A DNA stretch of 64,000 bases from the NCBI GenBank assembly GCA_014529385.2, contig CM043965.1, positions 15,424,912 through 15,488,911 on the forward strand, in the 5' to 3' direction. The notes under the pieces were generated by a model, which saw only the letters and a program-made list of their open reading frames with translations, was not told the origin of the DNA and searched no databases. The translations under genes and the position numbers were made by a program. How positions within the stretch are numbered: position 1 is the stretch's first letter; each line of letters opens with the position of its first letter. Shown here one piece after another: positions 10,849-22,768 of this stretch. The DNA comes from Adiantum capillus-veneris. Its lineage: Eukaryota > Streptophyta > Polypodiopsida > Polypodiales > Pteridaceae.

Positions 10849-13470
10849 TTCACACCAGCTCAACAAAAGGAGATTATTGCACAGTTCAATGAACTTGTGC
10901 AAAAAGGAATGGTAATGCCTAGCTCTTTGATATTTTGTTCTCCTATCTTATTAGTGCAAAAAAAGGATGGTACATATAGAATGTGTGTAGACTATCATGC
11001 ATTGAACAAGATGACATTAAAGAACAAATTTCCGGTCCCAAGGATTGAGGATTTGTTTGATAAGCTACAAGGTTCTACCTAATTTAGTAGAATAGACCTT
11101 GAAAGTGGATTTTATAAAATACAAATTATATTGGAATATATACACAAGACAGCCTTATGACTACCTTTGGCTTGTATGAATATCATGTCATGCCTTTTGG
11201 GCTAACAAATGCTCCAACCGCATTCAATCAAATGATGGAAAGAATTTTATGTGTACATAGGGCTTACACTTGAATATTCTTTGATGATATCATAGTTTAA
11301 TCTAAGTCCTTAGAAGAACACAACAAAAATCTCAAAGCAATGGTTCAAGCATTGCAAGAGAATAAGTTATTCATTCATTATAAAAAGAGTGAATTCTTCT
11401 TAGAAAAGATTCAGTACTTAGGTCATATTATCTCAAAGGATGGTCTTCGTATAGATCCACAAAATCTTGAGGTGATAAATGAATGGCCTAAACCAAGGAA
11501 TCCACATGAACTATGAAGTTTTATTGGAATGCTTACTATAAAAGATTCATTGCAAAATCCTTGGCCATATATGGACCCTTACACAATTTGACCAAGGAGA
11601 ACATCAAGTATGTATGGACTGAAAAGGAGACAAAAGCCTTTACTAAGCTTAAAGAGAGACTCACATCTCAACCTGTCTTAGTGCTAGCAAACCTCTAAAA
11701 GCCATCTGGAGTCCATTGTGATGCTAGTGGTGATTGCCTTGGAGCGGTACTACTTCAAGCGAGGCATGCCATAGCATATGAGAGTTGCCAATTGCATTCT
11801 GATGAGATGATTTTTGGCATCTATTAAAAAGATCTTCTAGCTATCTTACACACCTTGGATACGTGGAAGCATTACTTACTTGGGATGCCCTTCATCATTC
11901 GAACGGATCACCCTAGTCTCAAGTACTTCATGACACAAGGTAAGCTTTTCGACAAAAAAAATGAGGTGGGAAAATTTCCTTGTGTAATTTCATTTTGACA
12001 TCACTCACATTCTTGGAAAGATCAATCAAGTATCCGATGCACTCTCATGTAGACCTTGATGCAATACTATGTCAATAGCCTCTCACAATGACCTGACCTC
12101 TATGGTAGATGAATTTGCTACTGAACCAAATTTTCAAGATGTTTTTTTTGCCATAGCACTAGGGAAGACGCAAGAACAATATGTGGTTCAAGATCTTGTC
12201 CATGGCTCTTGGATATGTGTTATTAAAAGTTTAGGAGATAAGGTCATGTATGAATCGCATGCTCCACCATATGCTAGGCATAGAGGGATTCAGGCAACAA
12301 AGAATGTAATTGAGACATATTTATTTTGGCCTACAATGAAAAAGGGAATACAAATGTGACTTAATGCATTGCTTGCCAAAATATCAAATATGATTATGGG
12401 AAGCAACCTAGTTTTCTCAGCCACTCCTAATTCCTAATTCTCCATGGGAGAGTATTATCTTTGGCTTATCAAAGTCTATCCATGGGAATATAGGGATATG
12501 TACAATAGTAGATAGGTTTAGCAAACAAGCTCATTTATACCTATCAAAAACACTATTAAGGCTCTACATATGACAACTATTCATCTCTTAAATATTTAAG
12601 TATCATGGTTTGCCAACAAGTATGGTTTCCAATAGAGATTCCAAAATGATCAGTAATTTCTAAAAGGGACTCTATGAGAATATTGCAACAAAGCTCAATT
12701 TCTCTTCAACCTATCATCCTCAAATGGATGGGCAAAGTGAAATTGTGAACTCCAATGTGTTTGAACTAATCAAAACTTATGTGATGGAAGTACACCAATG
12801 CAACTAATGGGAGGAGTATCTACCTTTACTAGAATATGCATACAACAATAATGTGCATTCTTCTATAGGTAAACCACCTTTTAAGGTAATCAAAGGAAGG
12901 TCAAAAGCTCCCCCCATTTTGAAAATGCATGAGAAGATCTTTGTTGTGATGATGAGTGTAGTCATGACTTACGTGATGCTTTCGCTAAGACCAAAGAAGC
13001 TATCTCTATTGCACAGCAAAAGCTTATGGCTAGTGTTGACTATTGCAAAGCTTATGTAACGGAAGTACCAATGCAACCAATGGGAGAAGTATCTACCTTT
13101 AGTAGAATATGCATACAACAATATTGTACATTCTTCTATAGGTAAAACACCTTTTGAGGTCAAATCTTGGAAGGTCAAAAGTTCCCGCCATTTTGAAAAT
13201 GCATGTGAAGATCTTCGTTGTTGAAGAGTATAGTCGTGACTTACATCATGATTTTGCTAAGATCAAAGAATTTATCTCTATTGCACAGCAAAATCACAAG
13301 GCTAGTGTTGGCAAGCATAGAAGAACTCTTCAGTTCAAAGAGAATGATTGGGCTCTCTTAAAGTTTCCCAAAGCCTGCTTAAGGCACACTCTCGGGTGGT
13401 GCACCTTTAAGAATATTCATAAAACATGCCTTCAAAGGGTATTAAAAAAACCCCTTTACTTACATGCTTA
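10849..13470 (+). pseudogene. Ty3/gypsy reverse transcriptase, RNase H and integrase remnant
   Basis: [21 protein letters not shown] (about 10,950), SRIDLESGFYKIQI (catalytic Asp kept), FGLTNAPTAFNQMME, then FFDDIIV (about 11,272-11,290) as the polymerase Y/F-x-DD box, and YLGHIIS. RNase H: VHCDASGDCLGAVLL and RTDHPSLKYF. Integrase: a damaged H-C zinc region (about 12,255-12,380), core with IVDRFSKQAH, PTSMVSNRD and YHPQMDGQSE (D, D, E), then a C-terminal F-x-END-W-LLK segment. Stops occur at 11,081, 11,275, 11,298, 11,516, 11,697 and others, with several frameshifts, so it cannot make protein. It is the body of the element whose LTR starts at 6074. Confidence 0.85.
12776..13318 (+). repeat. 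Tandem duplication inside the integrase (unit about 271 bp)
   Basis: The stretch from 'tatgtgatggaagta' (about 12,779) to 'gctagtgttga' (about 13,040) recurs at about 13,050-13,310 with roughly 10-15% differences. Both copies encode the EYLPLLEYAYNN-type peptide downstream of the catalytic Glu. The length is not what a functional integrase would tolerate. Confidence 0.8.
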
Positions 13471-14239
<769 letters not shown>

Positions 14240-14408
14240 ATCCGAACTCCGATTTGGGTGATCTATAGCCTCAATCGAAGAGCACGAAGTCCTCTACGCA
14301 TTGATGTAAAGACAGAAATTTTCAGAGTTATGGAAGGCGTTTCTGTAGCAGCATTTCCGAAGTGAGCAGGTTCAACAAAATTGATTCTCATCTCCTATTT
14401 TACATACA

Positions 14409-15359
14409 ATGTCTTCCGGCACTCGCAAGGGTTCTTCTTCTTCAACAAGGTCCACAACCATTGTGGAAAATGATCCAAAATCTCCTAAGTGTGGAGATAG
14501 CAACACAACCACCCAACCAACGACATCGGAAACCATGATTATGGCGTACTTGGTATCATTGCAAGAGACCGTAAACAAACATGGCGAAGACTTACGAGCA
14601 CTTGCAATGGAGAATGGCACACTAAGGGTACTTGTGGTTGAGAATGAGAATCTCAAGAGGACACTTGAGATGCAAACAACACGTTTGATGCAACTTGAAG
14701 AGGAAGTCAAGGAATGTAAACGCTCTCTTGTGGACTTGAATGCTTTGAAGGAGCGGATGAGCAAAGTAGAGCATGACCATGTATTGAAAGAGGAGAAATT
14801 TGACACTATGAGCCGGGATGTATGCGACATGAAAAATGTATGCACAAACAAGTCTTGGGCTGATGTATGTGGTAGCAATGTGGTTTCTAATTCCTCACTC
14901 ATGCAAGCTATGGTTCAAACAAAGAATGTTGAGAATGTGGATGTGGAGGAGTTGAAGGAACGGGAGCGACGTTCCAAGAACATTGTTATTCGTGGAATTT
15001 CCGAAGAGAAGTTAGAGACACCTCCTTCTCTTGCCATTGTTATTGAAGATTTCTTCAAAACCCACTTTGGCATGTCCGGAGTTATGGTCTATGGAGCACA
15101 TAGAGTGGGGAAGCAAGGAGCTCCTCGCTTGGGAGAACGGCCAATTGTATGTACCATGCCGGATGAGACCAAGCGAAAGATTATCCTTGATAATAGTTGG
15201 ATCTATTTGAGGGATACAAAATGTTTTGTATGTGAAGATCGCACTATTAAGCAACAAAATATGCGTCGCAAGGCATATGAGGAAAAGAATAATAAAAACA
15301 AGGAGATCTCTCATGAAGAAAATGTGCCCAAGGAGGAGGCAAGTCTCTCAAGCAAATAG
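14409..15359 (+). CDS. LINE ORF1 protein, coiled coil plus RRM-like domain
   Basis: 316 codons from an ATG. Residues about 1-40 are Ser/Thr-rich and disordered. Residues about 45-135 show heptad-like Leu/Glu/Lys patterning typical of a coiled coil. From residue about 184 ERRSKNIVIRGISEE begins an RRM-like fold, with GAHRVGK and RPIVC strands, followed by a helical basic C-terminus (K-RKAYEEKN). This is the arrangement of L1/Tx1 ORF1 RNA chaperones (trimeric coiled coil, RRM, C-terminal domain); no zinc knuckle of the kind common in flowering-plant L1 ORF1 is seen. It would bind LINE RNA in the ribonucleoprotein. The stop is a lone TAG at 15,357-15,359, after which the same frame stays open into ORF2. 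Confidence 0.8.
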   Translation: MSSGTRKGSSSSTRSTTIVENDPKSPKCGDSNTTTQPTTSETMIMAYLVSLQETVNKHGEDLRALAMENGTLRVLVVENENLKRTLEMQTTRLMQLEEEVKECKRSLVDLNALKERMSKVEHDHVLKEEKFDTMSRDVCDMKNVCTNKSWADVCGSNVVSNSSLMQAMVQTKNVENVDVEELKERERRSKNIVIRGISEEKLETPPSLAIVIEDFFKTHFGMSGVMVYGAHRVGKQGAPRLGERPIVCTMPDETKRKIILDNSWIYLRDTKCFVCEDRTIKQQNMRRKAYEEKNNKNKEISHEENVPKEEASLSSK

Positions 15360-18300
15360 GGATGCGTAACCTATGAGACCGAGTTACAATTGAAAATATG
15401 CTTTTGGAATTGTAATGGATACCCATGGAATGCGGGGGTTGGCATTGATGAACTAACAAGCAAAGCCGATGTTGTACTTCTTGTTGAAACTTGGGAGCAT
15501 GATACACAAAGGATTAACGGCTTGGAGGATTACAATGTACATTCATTGATGTGGTCAAAGAATCTCAAGCAACGAAGAGGACAAGGAGGGTTAGCATGTA
15601 TGGTTAAGAAAGGATTGGAAGATTTTGTATCAATTGTGAAAGATGACAAGTACAAACGTTATGTATGGCTGAAAATTATGACACCAAAAAGAGCACCCAT
15701 TTTTGTAGCCGGTTGCTACATTCCTCATCATGATTCTCCCTTTTATGCTTGCATGGATAGAGATCAACCATTTTCTGATTTGGAAGAGGACATTGCTTAT
15801 TTCAAAGGTGAAGGTGATGTTATTGTATTTGAGGATATGAATGCTCGCACAAAAACATTGCAACATGATACTCAACAATTTGATATGCCATACATTTCAA
15901 GGGAGTTGGAGGAAGTTCACTTGTATGATCGTACTTCAATAGATAAGAAAGAGCCGGATCACTATGGAAAGTTACTTTTACACATGTGTAATAGCACGGG
16001 TATGCTCATTGCCAATGGTGTATCTTTGTGGAGTGGAACCAATGGATTTACATGTAGGAGACATAATGGGGATAGTGTGATTGACTATATTCTACTCTCT
16101 GAAGCCATCATGTATCGCATAAAGAGTTTTATGTTTGGTCAATGGACCTCGGAATCCAACCATCGCACCTTATGTATTGACCTTTCATGTGGAGAAGCAA
16201 CTAAGCATGATAATCTTAGCCAAAGGAAAGAGAAGTTATCACTATGTATGGATTTCAAACGGGCACCAATGTACATTGAAATGGTTGAGCAAAAATTATG
16301 GATGACAAAGCTTCAATGTGATGCACCATTGGAAACTAAATGGGAAGCTTTCAAGAAAGCTATTTGTTCTTGTGCGGAAGAATGCTTTGCCATAAAGCAT
16401 CTCCATGGTATCAACAAAGATAGATCACGCAAAAGGTGGTTTGATAAAGAATGTCAAGATGCTCGAAAGTCCTTGATAAAGCTTGATGCAACTATGGACA
16501 AAGACAACTATCAAAGTCATTTGCATACATACAAGGCATTGATTCAAAAGAAGAGAAGAAGATGGGAAGTAAAGCAACAAGAATTTCAAGTCCAAGAAAA
16601 GGCACATGCATGTGGAAGAGTTTGGAGAAACTTGAGAGGCAAGCGGGTTGAGAATTTTGGTAACTTGAGTCTAGTGGATATGTACACACATTGTAGGCAA
16701 TTATATGAGCAAGCAAATACTGAAAAAATGCCATTTTATGGTTCACTCCCATGTATGCCGTCTTTTTTTACTATTGAGGATGTATGCGGTGGGCTTGAAA
16801 AGTTGGCTACTCGCAAAGCGGGAGATCTTCAAGGTATCAAGCCGGAGATGATCAAATGGACGGGAGATTTTACCCATGAGTGGATGTGTGATATGTTCAA
16901 CCTTGCACTTCAACATGGTATGCCTTATGATTGGAGTACTAATTGGGTTAAGCCTTTGCATAAAGGAGGGGATGTAAAGAATGTAAGCAACTACCGGACT
17001 ATAATGATTGGGTCTCTTATGGCAAAGTTGTTTGGGTGCATAATGGAGATGAAATTGAGTGATTGTGCTGAAGAGAATGACAAGCGTGCAAAGGGACAAG
17101 CGGGTTTTCGTCGATGCCATAGCACCACTGATCATCTTGTCACTCTTCGTGTTCTCATGGAGGAAAGTCGATTGAAAGGCAAGCGATTGTATTGTTGTTT
17201 TGTGGACTTTAAGAAAGCCTTTGATATGATTCCACGTAACAATTTGTGGAGAAGGATGGAAGAACTCCAAGTGCCAAGTGAGTTTATGCTTGCGGTTTCT
17301 CGAATCTATGAGAAGGTGATTTGTCAATTGCGCATGGGAAGAGAAATTTCAAAAAAATTTGTAAGCACTATTGGGGTTAAACAAGGATGTCCATTGTCAC
17401 CAACTCTCTTTGGTCTATGTATCGATCAATTGGAACAAATGGTACTTGACTTTATGCAAGAAGAAGGCATCGAAGAGGTCACTATTTGCAATGCGGTAAT
17501 CATGCTTTTGTTGTATGCGGATGATGTAGTGCTTCTAGCACACACTTTAGAAGATGCACAAAAGCTTATGGTTGTCCTTGAGAACTTTTGCTTGCATAGT
17601 GGGCTGATTGTAAATGAATCGAAAACAAAGGTTATGCTTGTGAAAACCAACCATAAGGAGAAGCCATGCATTGTGTACAACAACGAGACACTTGAAGTTG
17701 TTGAGAGCTTTAAGTACCTTGGCCTTGAGGTTCCATCCAATCACAAGTGACATGAATGTGCTATGCGTCGTTTGGAAGCGGGAAAGAGAGCATATTATGC
17801 ATTTTAGAACATGTGTAATGCGGGAAACATCAAGTGTTGGGTTCTCAAGAAGTATCTTTTTGATGCATTGGTGACACTGGTTCTTCTTTATGGAGTTGAA
17901 GTGTGGGGCGGGAGCATCTCAAAGTCTACTTGGAAAGAGTTTGAGAATGTCCAAAAGCATTTTCTTACAAACTTTCTCCAAGTTAAGACACAAACACCAT
18001 ATATGCTCCTACTTCTTGAGTCGGGATCTCTTCCAATTGAGGTTATGGGCATGGAAAGGGTTGTGGAGTACATGATAAAGATGCGTCAAAACCCCTCACA
18101 TCGACTTCCTACAATTGCATGGGAAGCAAGCAAAAAAGTTCAAAAGACGCATAAAAGCAAGATCTTGAGCACGGGATGGATGCAAGACATAAAGAAGTGG
18201 TTTCGGAGATGGGATGCATTACACTTGCTACATGATGCTTCAATTGACTCTCAAGTGAATGAAGCTTTTCTACAACGCCAATGTATTACGGCTTGGGAGA

Positions 18301-18758
18301 AATCCGGTGGGTCACGCTTCATACATTACACCACCTATATTGCCCCCAACTACAAAACCATGTTCTTCGCTGAGAGAGGAAACCGTACTCACACTTACAT
18401 GCTTGAGCCTATTCCCTTGTCCGCGATACGCACTATTGCAGCAATTTGGCTTAGCTCCCATTTCCTTCGATGCGAGATAGGGCGTTGGGGCAATGGAGAA
18501 GAGTCAAATCGATTGTGCACATTATGCTCAGTGCAAGTTCTAGAGTCTGAGTACCACACACTACTAGAGTGCTCAGCTTTTGATCACATCCGAACTTGCT
18601 TCTCTCACATTTTCAGCCATAACTTAGACCTACACACTTTCCTCTCCGAGCCAAAGTGTGGGCTCTCCATTGCAACTCTCATCACTACAATTTTGGAGCA
18701 TCGAGAGTCACTCATCAGCCATACACATACTACATCACATGTAACTTTGGTCCCATAG
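15360..18758 (+). pseudogene. LINE ORF2: AP endonuclease, reverse transcriptase, CCHC
   Basis: Endonuclease: FWNCNG (Asn), VETWEH (Glu), EDMNAR (Asp, Asn), VIDYIL (Asp) are in place, but the terminal box reads SNHR where SDH is usual (about 16,156). RT: GFRRCHSTTDHL, CCFVDFKKAFD (catalytic Asp, about 17,203), KQGCPLSP, and YADDVVLLAH (about 17,515). The C-terminal knuckle is C-x2-C ... H-x4-C at about 18,516-18,573. No in-frame ATG precedes the endonuclease motif; the frame runs straight on from ORF1. Two nonsense codons, TGA at 17,748 and TAG at 17,805, lie just after the RT fingers/palm and cut off the thumb and knuckle. Both are single C-to-T changes. The protein would nick target DNA and prime reverse transcription there. 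Confidence 0.88.
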
Positions 18759-18799
18759 GTTATATTTGACCTCCGAGGACGATAATAAAATCTATCTAT

Positions 18800-18805
<6 letters not shown>

Positions 18806-18884
<79 letters not shown>
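18806..18884. repeat. (CT)n microsatellite at the 3' end of the LINE
   Basis: About 39 CT units directly after the LINE terminus ataaaat. Confidence 0.9.
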
Positions 18885-18885
<1 letters not shown>

Positions 18886-20089
18886 GTTCGTGCACCTTGG
18901 CTCGTTGTTGTTGAGTTGCTAGCCTACCCTGGTTCACCATGCTCTAGCTGGCTTCCCCACAACCTGCTACGACACCGCGACGATTGACCCCAGCAGCCTG
19001 GGCCCAATGTGCGAAGAAAACTATTTTCCCAAACATACAAAATACCCTTTCTTGAATTTGCAAAGAGGAAATTTAAAAAAATCATGTTATTTTCTCAAAA
19101 AAAAACTCTATTTTGGGGTGGAATTTCTCCTTTTCCCATTGCCCGGGTCCAATGTTCGAGGAAAATTATTTTTCCAAACATACAAAATTCCCTTTCTTGA
19201 ATTTGCGCAAAGAGGAAATTTTAAAAATTAGGTTATTTTTCTCTATTTTGGGGTAGAATTTCTCCTTTTCCCCTTGCCCTCAACATGCATTTTGGAATCG
19301 AAAACAACATGATATTAAACTGAGGTACATTTTTCCCAAACACTGATACAAAATTCCCTTTCTTGAATTTGACCCCAGCAGCCCGGACCCAATGTTCGGT
19401 AAAAACTATTTTCCCAGACATACAAAATTTCCTTTCTTGAATTTGCGAAGAGGAAATCTTTAAAAAATCAGGTTATTTTCTCAAATTTTTATACTATTTT
19501 TCTCTATTTTGGGGTGGAATTTCTCCTTTTCCCCTTGCCCGGGCCTAGTGTTCGAGAAAAACCAAACATACAAAATTCCCTTTCTTGAATTTGCGAAGGG
19601 GAAATTTTAAAAAACAAGTTATTAATTTTCTCAAATTTTTACACTATTTTCTCTATTTTGGGGTGGAATTTCTCCTTTTCCCCTTGCCCGGGCCTAGTGT
19701 TCGAGAAATTTCCTCTTCCCAAACATAGAAAATTCCCTTTCTTGAATATTAGGTTATATTTTGCTATTTTGGGGTGGAATTTCTCCTTTTTCCCTTGCCC
19801 TCAACATGCATTTTAGGAATTGAAAACAATACGATATTAAGCTGAGGTACATTTTTCCCAAAAACTGATAAGAGGAAATTTTAAAACTTAGGTTATTTTT
19901 CTCTATTTTGGGGTTGAATTTCTCCTTTTCCCCTTGCCCCCAACATGCATTTTTTTCCAAACCTACAATATGCCTTTCCTTGAATTTGCCAAGGGGAAAA
20001 TTTAGAAAATTAGGTTACTTTTTTAGGTTTTTACACTATTTTTCTATATTTTGGGGTTGAATTTCTCCTTTTTCCCTTGCCCCCAACAT

Positions 20090-20601
20090 GCATTTTTTTC
20101 CAAACCTACAATATGCCTTTCTTGAATTTGCCAAGAGGAAAATTTAGAAAATTAGGTTACTTTTTTAGGTTTTTACACTATTTTTCTCTATTTTGGGGCA
20201 GAATTTCTCCTTTTCCCCTTGCGCTCAACCGGCATTTTGGAAATTGAAAATGGCACGATATTAAGCTGAGACACATTTTTCCCAAACAACATCATTATCG
20301 TGAATGCCCAAGGATGCACGGCATCGGGCAAGGGGAAAAGGAGAAATTCCACCCCAAAGTAGAGAAAAATTGTAATTGGTCGGGACGATCGCACCGCCTC
20401 ATGCTCGGGCAGTGTTCAAGAAAAATGTGTTTTAGCTTAATATCATGTCATTTTCAATTTCCAAAATGCCGGTTGAGCGCAAGGGGAAAAGGAGAAATTC
20501 TGCCCCAAAATAGAGAAAAATAGTGTAAAAACCTAAAAAGGTAACCTCTTGGCAAATTCAAGGAAAGGCATTTTGTATGTTTGGAAAAATGATTTTTTCC
20601 C
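20090..20601. repeat. Inverted repeat within the tandem array
   Basis: Left arm about 20,090-20,287 and right arm about 20,410-20,601 are reverse complements through 'gcaaggggaaaaggag', 'tgccggttgagcgc' and 'ttaatatcat'. The right arm lacks about 18 bp. Spacer about 120 bp. Confidence 0.8.
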
Positions 20602-20619
20602 GAACACTGTTGTCAGTGC

Positions 20620-20660
20620 TCTCTCTCTCTCTCTCTCTCTCTCTCCCCCCCCCCCCCCCC
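20620..20660. repeat. (CT)n followed by poly-C
   Basis: (CT) about 20,620-20,644 runs directly into about 16 C residues. Confidence 0.9.
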
Positions 20661-20880
20661 GCCAAAGTTATTTTCTCAAATTTTTACTTTTCTCTATTTT
20701 GGGGTGGAATTTCTCCTTTTCCCCTTGCCCGGGCCCAGTGTTTGAGAAAAATTATTTTTCCAAACATACAGAATTCCTTTCTTGAATTTGTGCGAAGAGG
20801 AAATTTTAAAAATTAGGTTATTTTTCTCTATTTTGGGGTGGAATTTCTCCTTTTCCCCTTGCCTTACGATATTAAGCTGA

Positions 20881-21322
20881 GACACATTAAAAAATGTCAG
20901 AGTTCCTTCTCTTCATGAACATAGGGACACGCGATAGAAGGAGGTTTGCTTCTCGTTTGGCTAATACTCTTCTTTTTCGTCTTTTTAAATTTTTACATTT
21001 TTCTCTCAATTTACCTGCAGTTATAAGGTAAGTGGAAGTCTCTGTAATATGTAGTTATCGCTCTCTATCTATGTTCCCACTCTATGTGTCTAATTATTGT
21101 CCTCTATCTATGTTGGCTCTTTGAGTGTCTAAATGCCGTCATTTTCTCTCTGAGTCTTTTTCTCTCTACATCAGACTCCATAATAGTCCGGGCCTCTTCA
21201 TGCATAAGATTTCGACACGATCAAGAGACCGACCTAGGCTTAGTAGATCAAGTTGCTTCCAGGCGCTCTTCATGAGCACCTAAATCACCGCCGAGATTTC
21301 GCAATGTACTCCTCATCATCAG

Positions 21323-21324
<2 letters not shown>
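20881..21324. other. No gene recognised
   Basis: Contains a weakly repeated segment 'ctctatctatgtt' (about 21,061 and 21,102) and pyrimidine-rich stretches. Nothing further is supported. Confidence 0.35.

Positions 21325-21380
<56 letters not shown>
21325..21380. repeat. (GA)n microsatellite
   Basis: About 28 GA units. Confidence 0.9.
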
Positions 21381-21382
<2 letters not shown>

Positions 21383-21479
21383 TCAAGCGGGGGTTGAACA
21401 TGTTATCATTACACCATCCGTAGCATGGAAATTATCAGAAACGTAATTGATCAGTTTCAATTGTCATCATGGCCATTTG

Positions 21480-22110
21480 AAATCTGGTCATCACCAAAAC
21501 AGGCCAAGAAGTCTTTAAAGCCATGATAAAAAAAAAAAAAGATATTTCCATCCTTTTGGGGTATTCATACCACCGTGGCATTTCCATACCCATCCTCTTC
21601 GGGAACATCCATTTGCATCAACTTCACAACCGTTATTCCAATCTCAGGTTCTTCAATTGTCAAACATATTGTAGAGTACTCTCCATCGTGCCAATTTTGA
21701 AATGACCACTTTTGCATGATGAGCTTATCTTCTTCGAGCTTCATGTTGACACCAGTGACAACCCCATCAAAGATAGAAAATTGGCCTCTAATTTCAATAT
21801 TGATCTTGGCTTTGCTTTGAGTAAATCCTCTCCATCTATTCTCATCAGTCTTCACAACTTTACCTCTAGCAGAAGTAGCTTTTAGTACCAAATTTCCTTC
21901 AAGCTCGTCTTTTGCAAGCCACCACTCCTTCATGGTCTCCTTCACAAACTTATCCACCCTTTCCAGTAGCATGGATTTCCTTTTAGCTAGAAAACTTTCT
22001 CAAAGCCTTTGTCCAACAATACCCTCATCCAAAACAGAGACTTTGAGCTCTCGATCTTCGTAGGCATTTTCATCTGTGATATCATCCAAAATCCAAAGTC
22101 TGTCAAAAAA
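21480..22110 (-). pseudogene. Aha1 (Hsp90 ATPase activator) pseudogene
   Basis: Minus-strand frame at 22,107-21,565 reads ITDENAYEDRELKVSVLDEG (end of the Aha1 N-terminal Hsp90-binding domain), a TGA at about 22,010, LLERVDKFVKETM and KDELEG (linker helix), then DENRWRGFTQSKAKI, FSIFDGVVTGVNMKLEEDKL, IMQKWSFQNW, EEPEIGITVVKLMQMDVPEE and YGNATVV, the START-like AHSA1 C-terminal domain. Functional Aha1 stimulates Hsp90 ATPase in the cytosol. Here the charged linker and the first strand of the AHSA1 domain are deleted, one nonsense codon and a one-base frameshift after NATVV break the frame, and the tail (about 21,490-21,540) is only just recognisable. The frame crosses what are several exons in plant genes without introns, which suggests a retroposed copy. 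The N-terminal two thirds of domain one is absent. Confidence 0.85.
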
Positions 22111-22350
22111 ATGAATAAGCGTAGGCATGGAGCCAACAATCATTACATGCCATGACTGAGAACTTCATCCCGTATAAGACACCTAAAACTAATAGCCGTA
22201 CATCATCACAACGATATGCACTACTTCAAACCCACAAACAATGGAGATCATACATGTCAAACCACTGGAAGCAACCAACCCTGGAAGGCACAACTTCACG
22301 AAGGTGGAAGAGATGACCACCACTGCTGCAATATGACCGCCTAGCCTCGA
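22111..22350. other. No gene recognised
   Basis: The Aha1 similarity fades above 22,110. Sequence up to the (CT)n tract shows no motif. Confidence 0.3.
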
Positions 22351-22351
22351 G

Positions 22352-22428
<77 letters not shown>

Positions 22429-22615
22429 CTCTCAGTCGGTATCTATGTAACCATGTGGTAGTGCCAGCCTCTTTCTCTCTCTCCCACCGTAGGCTCCGCA
22501 TCTCTCGTTCCTGCAAAACTTCCAAGACTATAAGCACATGAACAGTGTTGCGCTACAGGCAACTTTGGAAAATTTTGTCGATTTTGCTCTACAGGCAGCT
22601 TCCAATATGGTCCCC

Positions 22616-22668
<53 letters not shown>

Positions 22669-22768
22669 CCCAACCTTGCAGAGCTTGAGGTGACAAAGAT
22701 CAGACCTCCAGTCCTCGGTTGTGCGCACCTGTGTATGCGTGTGTGACACACACACACACACACACACA
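22352..22768. repeat. Microsatellites (CT)n, (GA)n and (CA)n
   Basis: (CT) about 22,352-22,425, (GA) about 22,618-22,666 and (CA) about 22,746-22,768, separated by non-coding sequence. The opposite orientation of the first two gives about 45 bp of potential hairpin stem. Confidence 0.9.

Larger units (their letters stand above)
14238..18805 (+). mobile_element. L1-type LINE, near full length
   Basis: A non-LTR retrotransposon of about 4.57 kb: 5' UTR 14,238-14,408, ORF1, ORF2 with endonuclease, RT and CCHC, and a short 3' UTR ending ataaaatctatctataaaat. Both ends abut long (CT)n tracts (14,161-14,237 and 18,806-18,884), so a target-site duplication would be hidden inside the microsatellite. 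Only three nonsense codons interrupt the coding frame, which suggests a young insertion. Confidence 0.85.
18960..20880. repeat. Degenerate tandem array, about 12 units, partly inverted
   Basis: The core 'ttttggggtggaatttctccttttccccttgc' (abbreviated; never exact) recurs at about 19,120, 19,250, 19,510, 19,660, 19,775, 19,910, 20,050 and 20,200, in reverse at about 20,335 and 20,480, then again forward at about 20,700 and 20,840. Between cores come 'aaacatacaaaattccctttcttgaatttgc' like segments and 'aggttatttttctcta'. Spacing varies from about 110 to 260 bp because units contain or lack sub-blocks. No coding potential; short open frames across it are accidental. Confidence 0.85.

Noticed and set aside
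14372-17753. Minus-strand frames of up to 194 codons opposite the LINE
   Set aside because: Antisense shadows of ORF1 and ORF2, which carry the recognisable domains.
18960-20880. CRISPR-like spaced repeats
   Set aside because: Repeat cores are imperfect, spacing varies widely and two units are inverted; the context is a plant genome.
21528-21540. Run of A at the end of the Aha1 pseudogene as a poly-A tail
   Set aside because: On the sense (minus) strand it is a run of T and lies within the region of Aha1 similarity, so it is not a tail.
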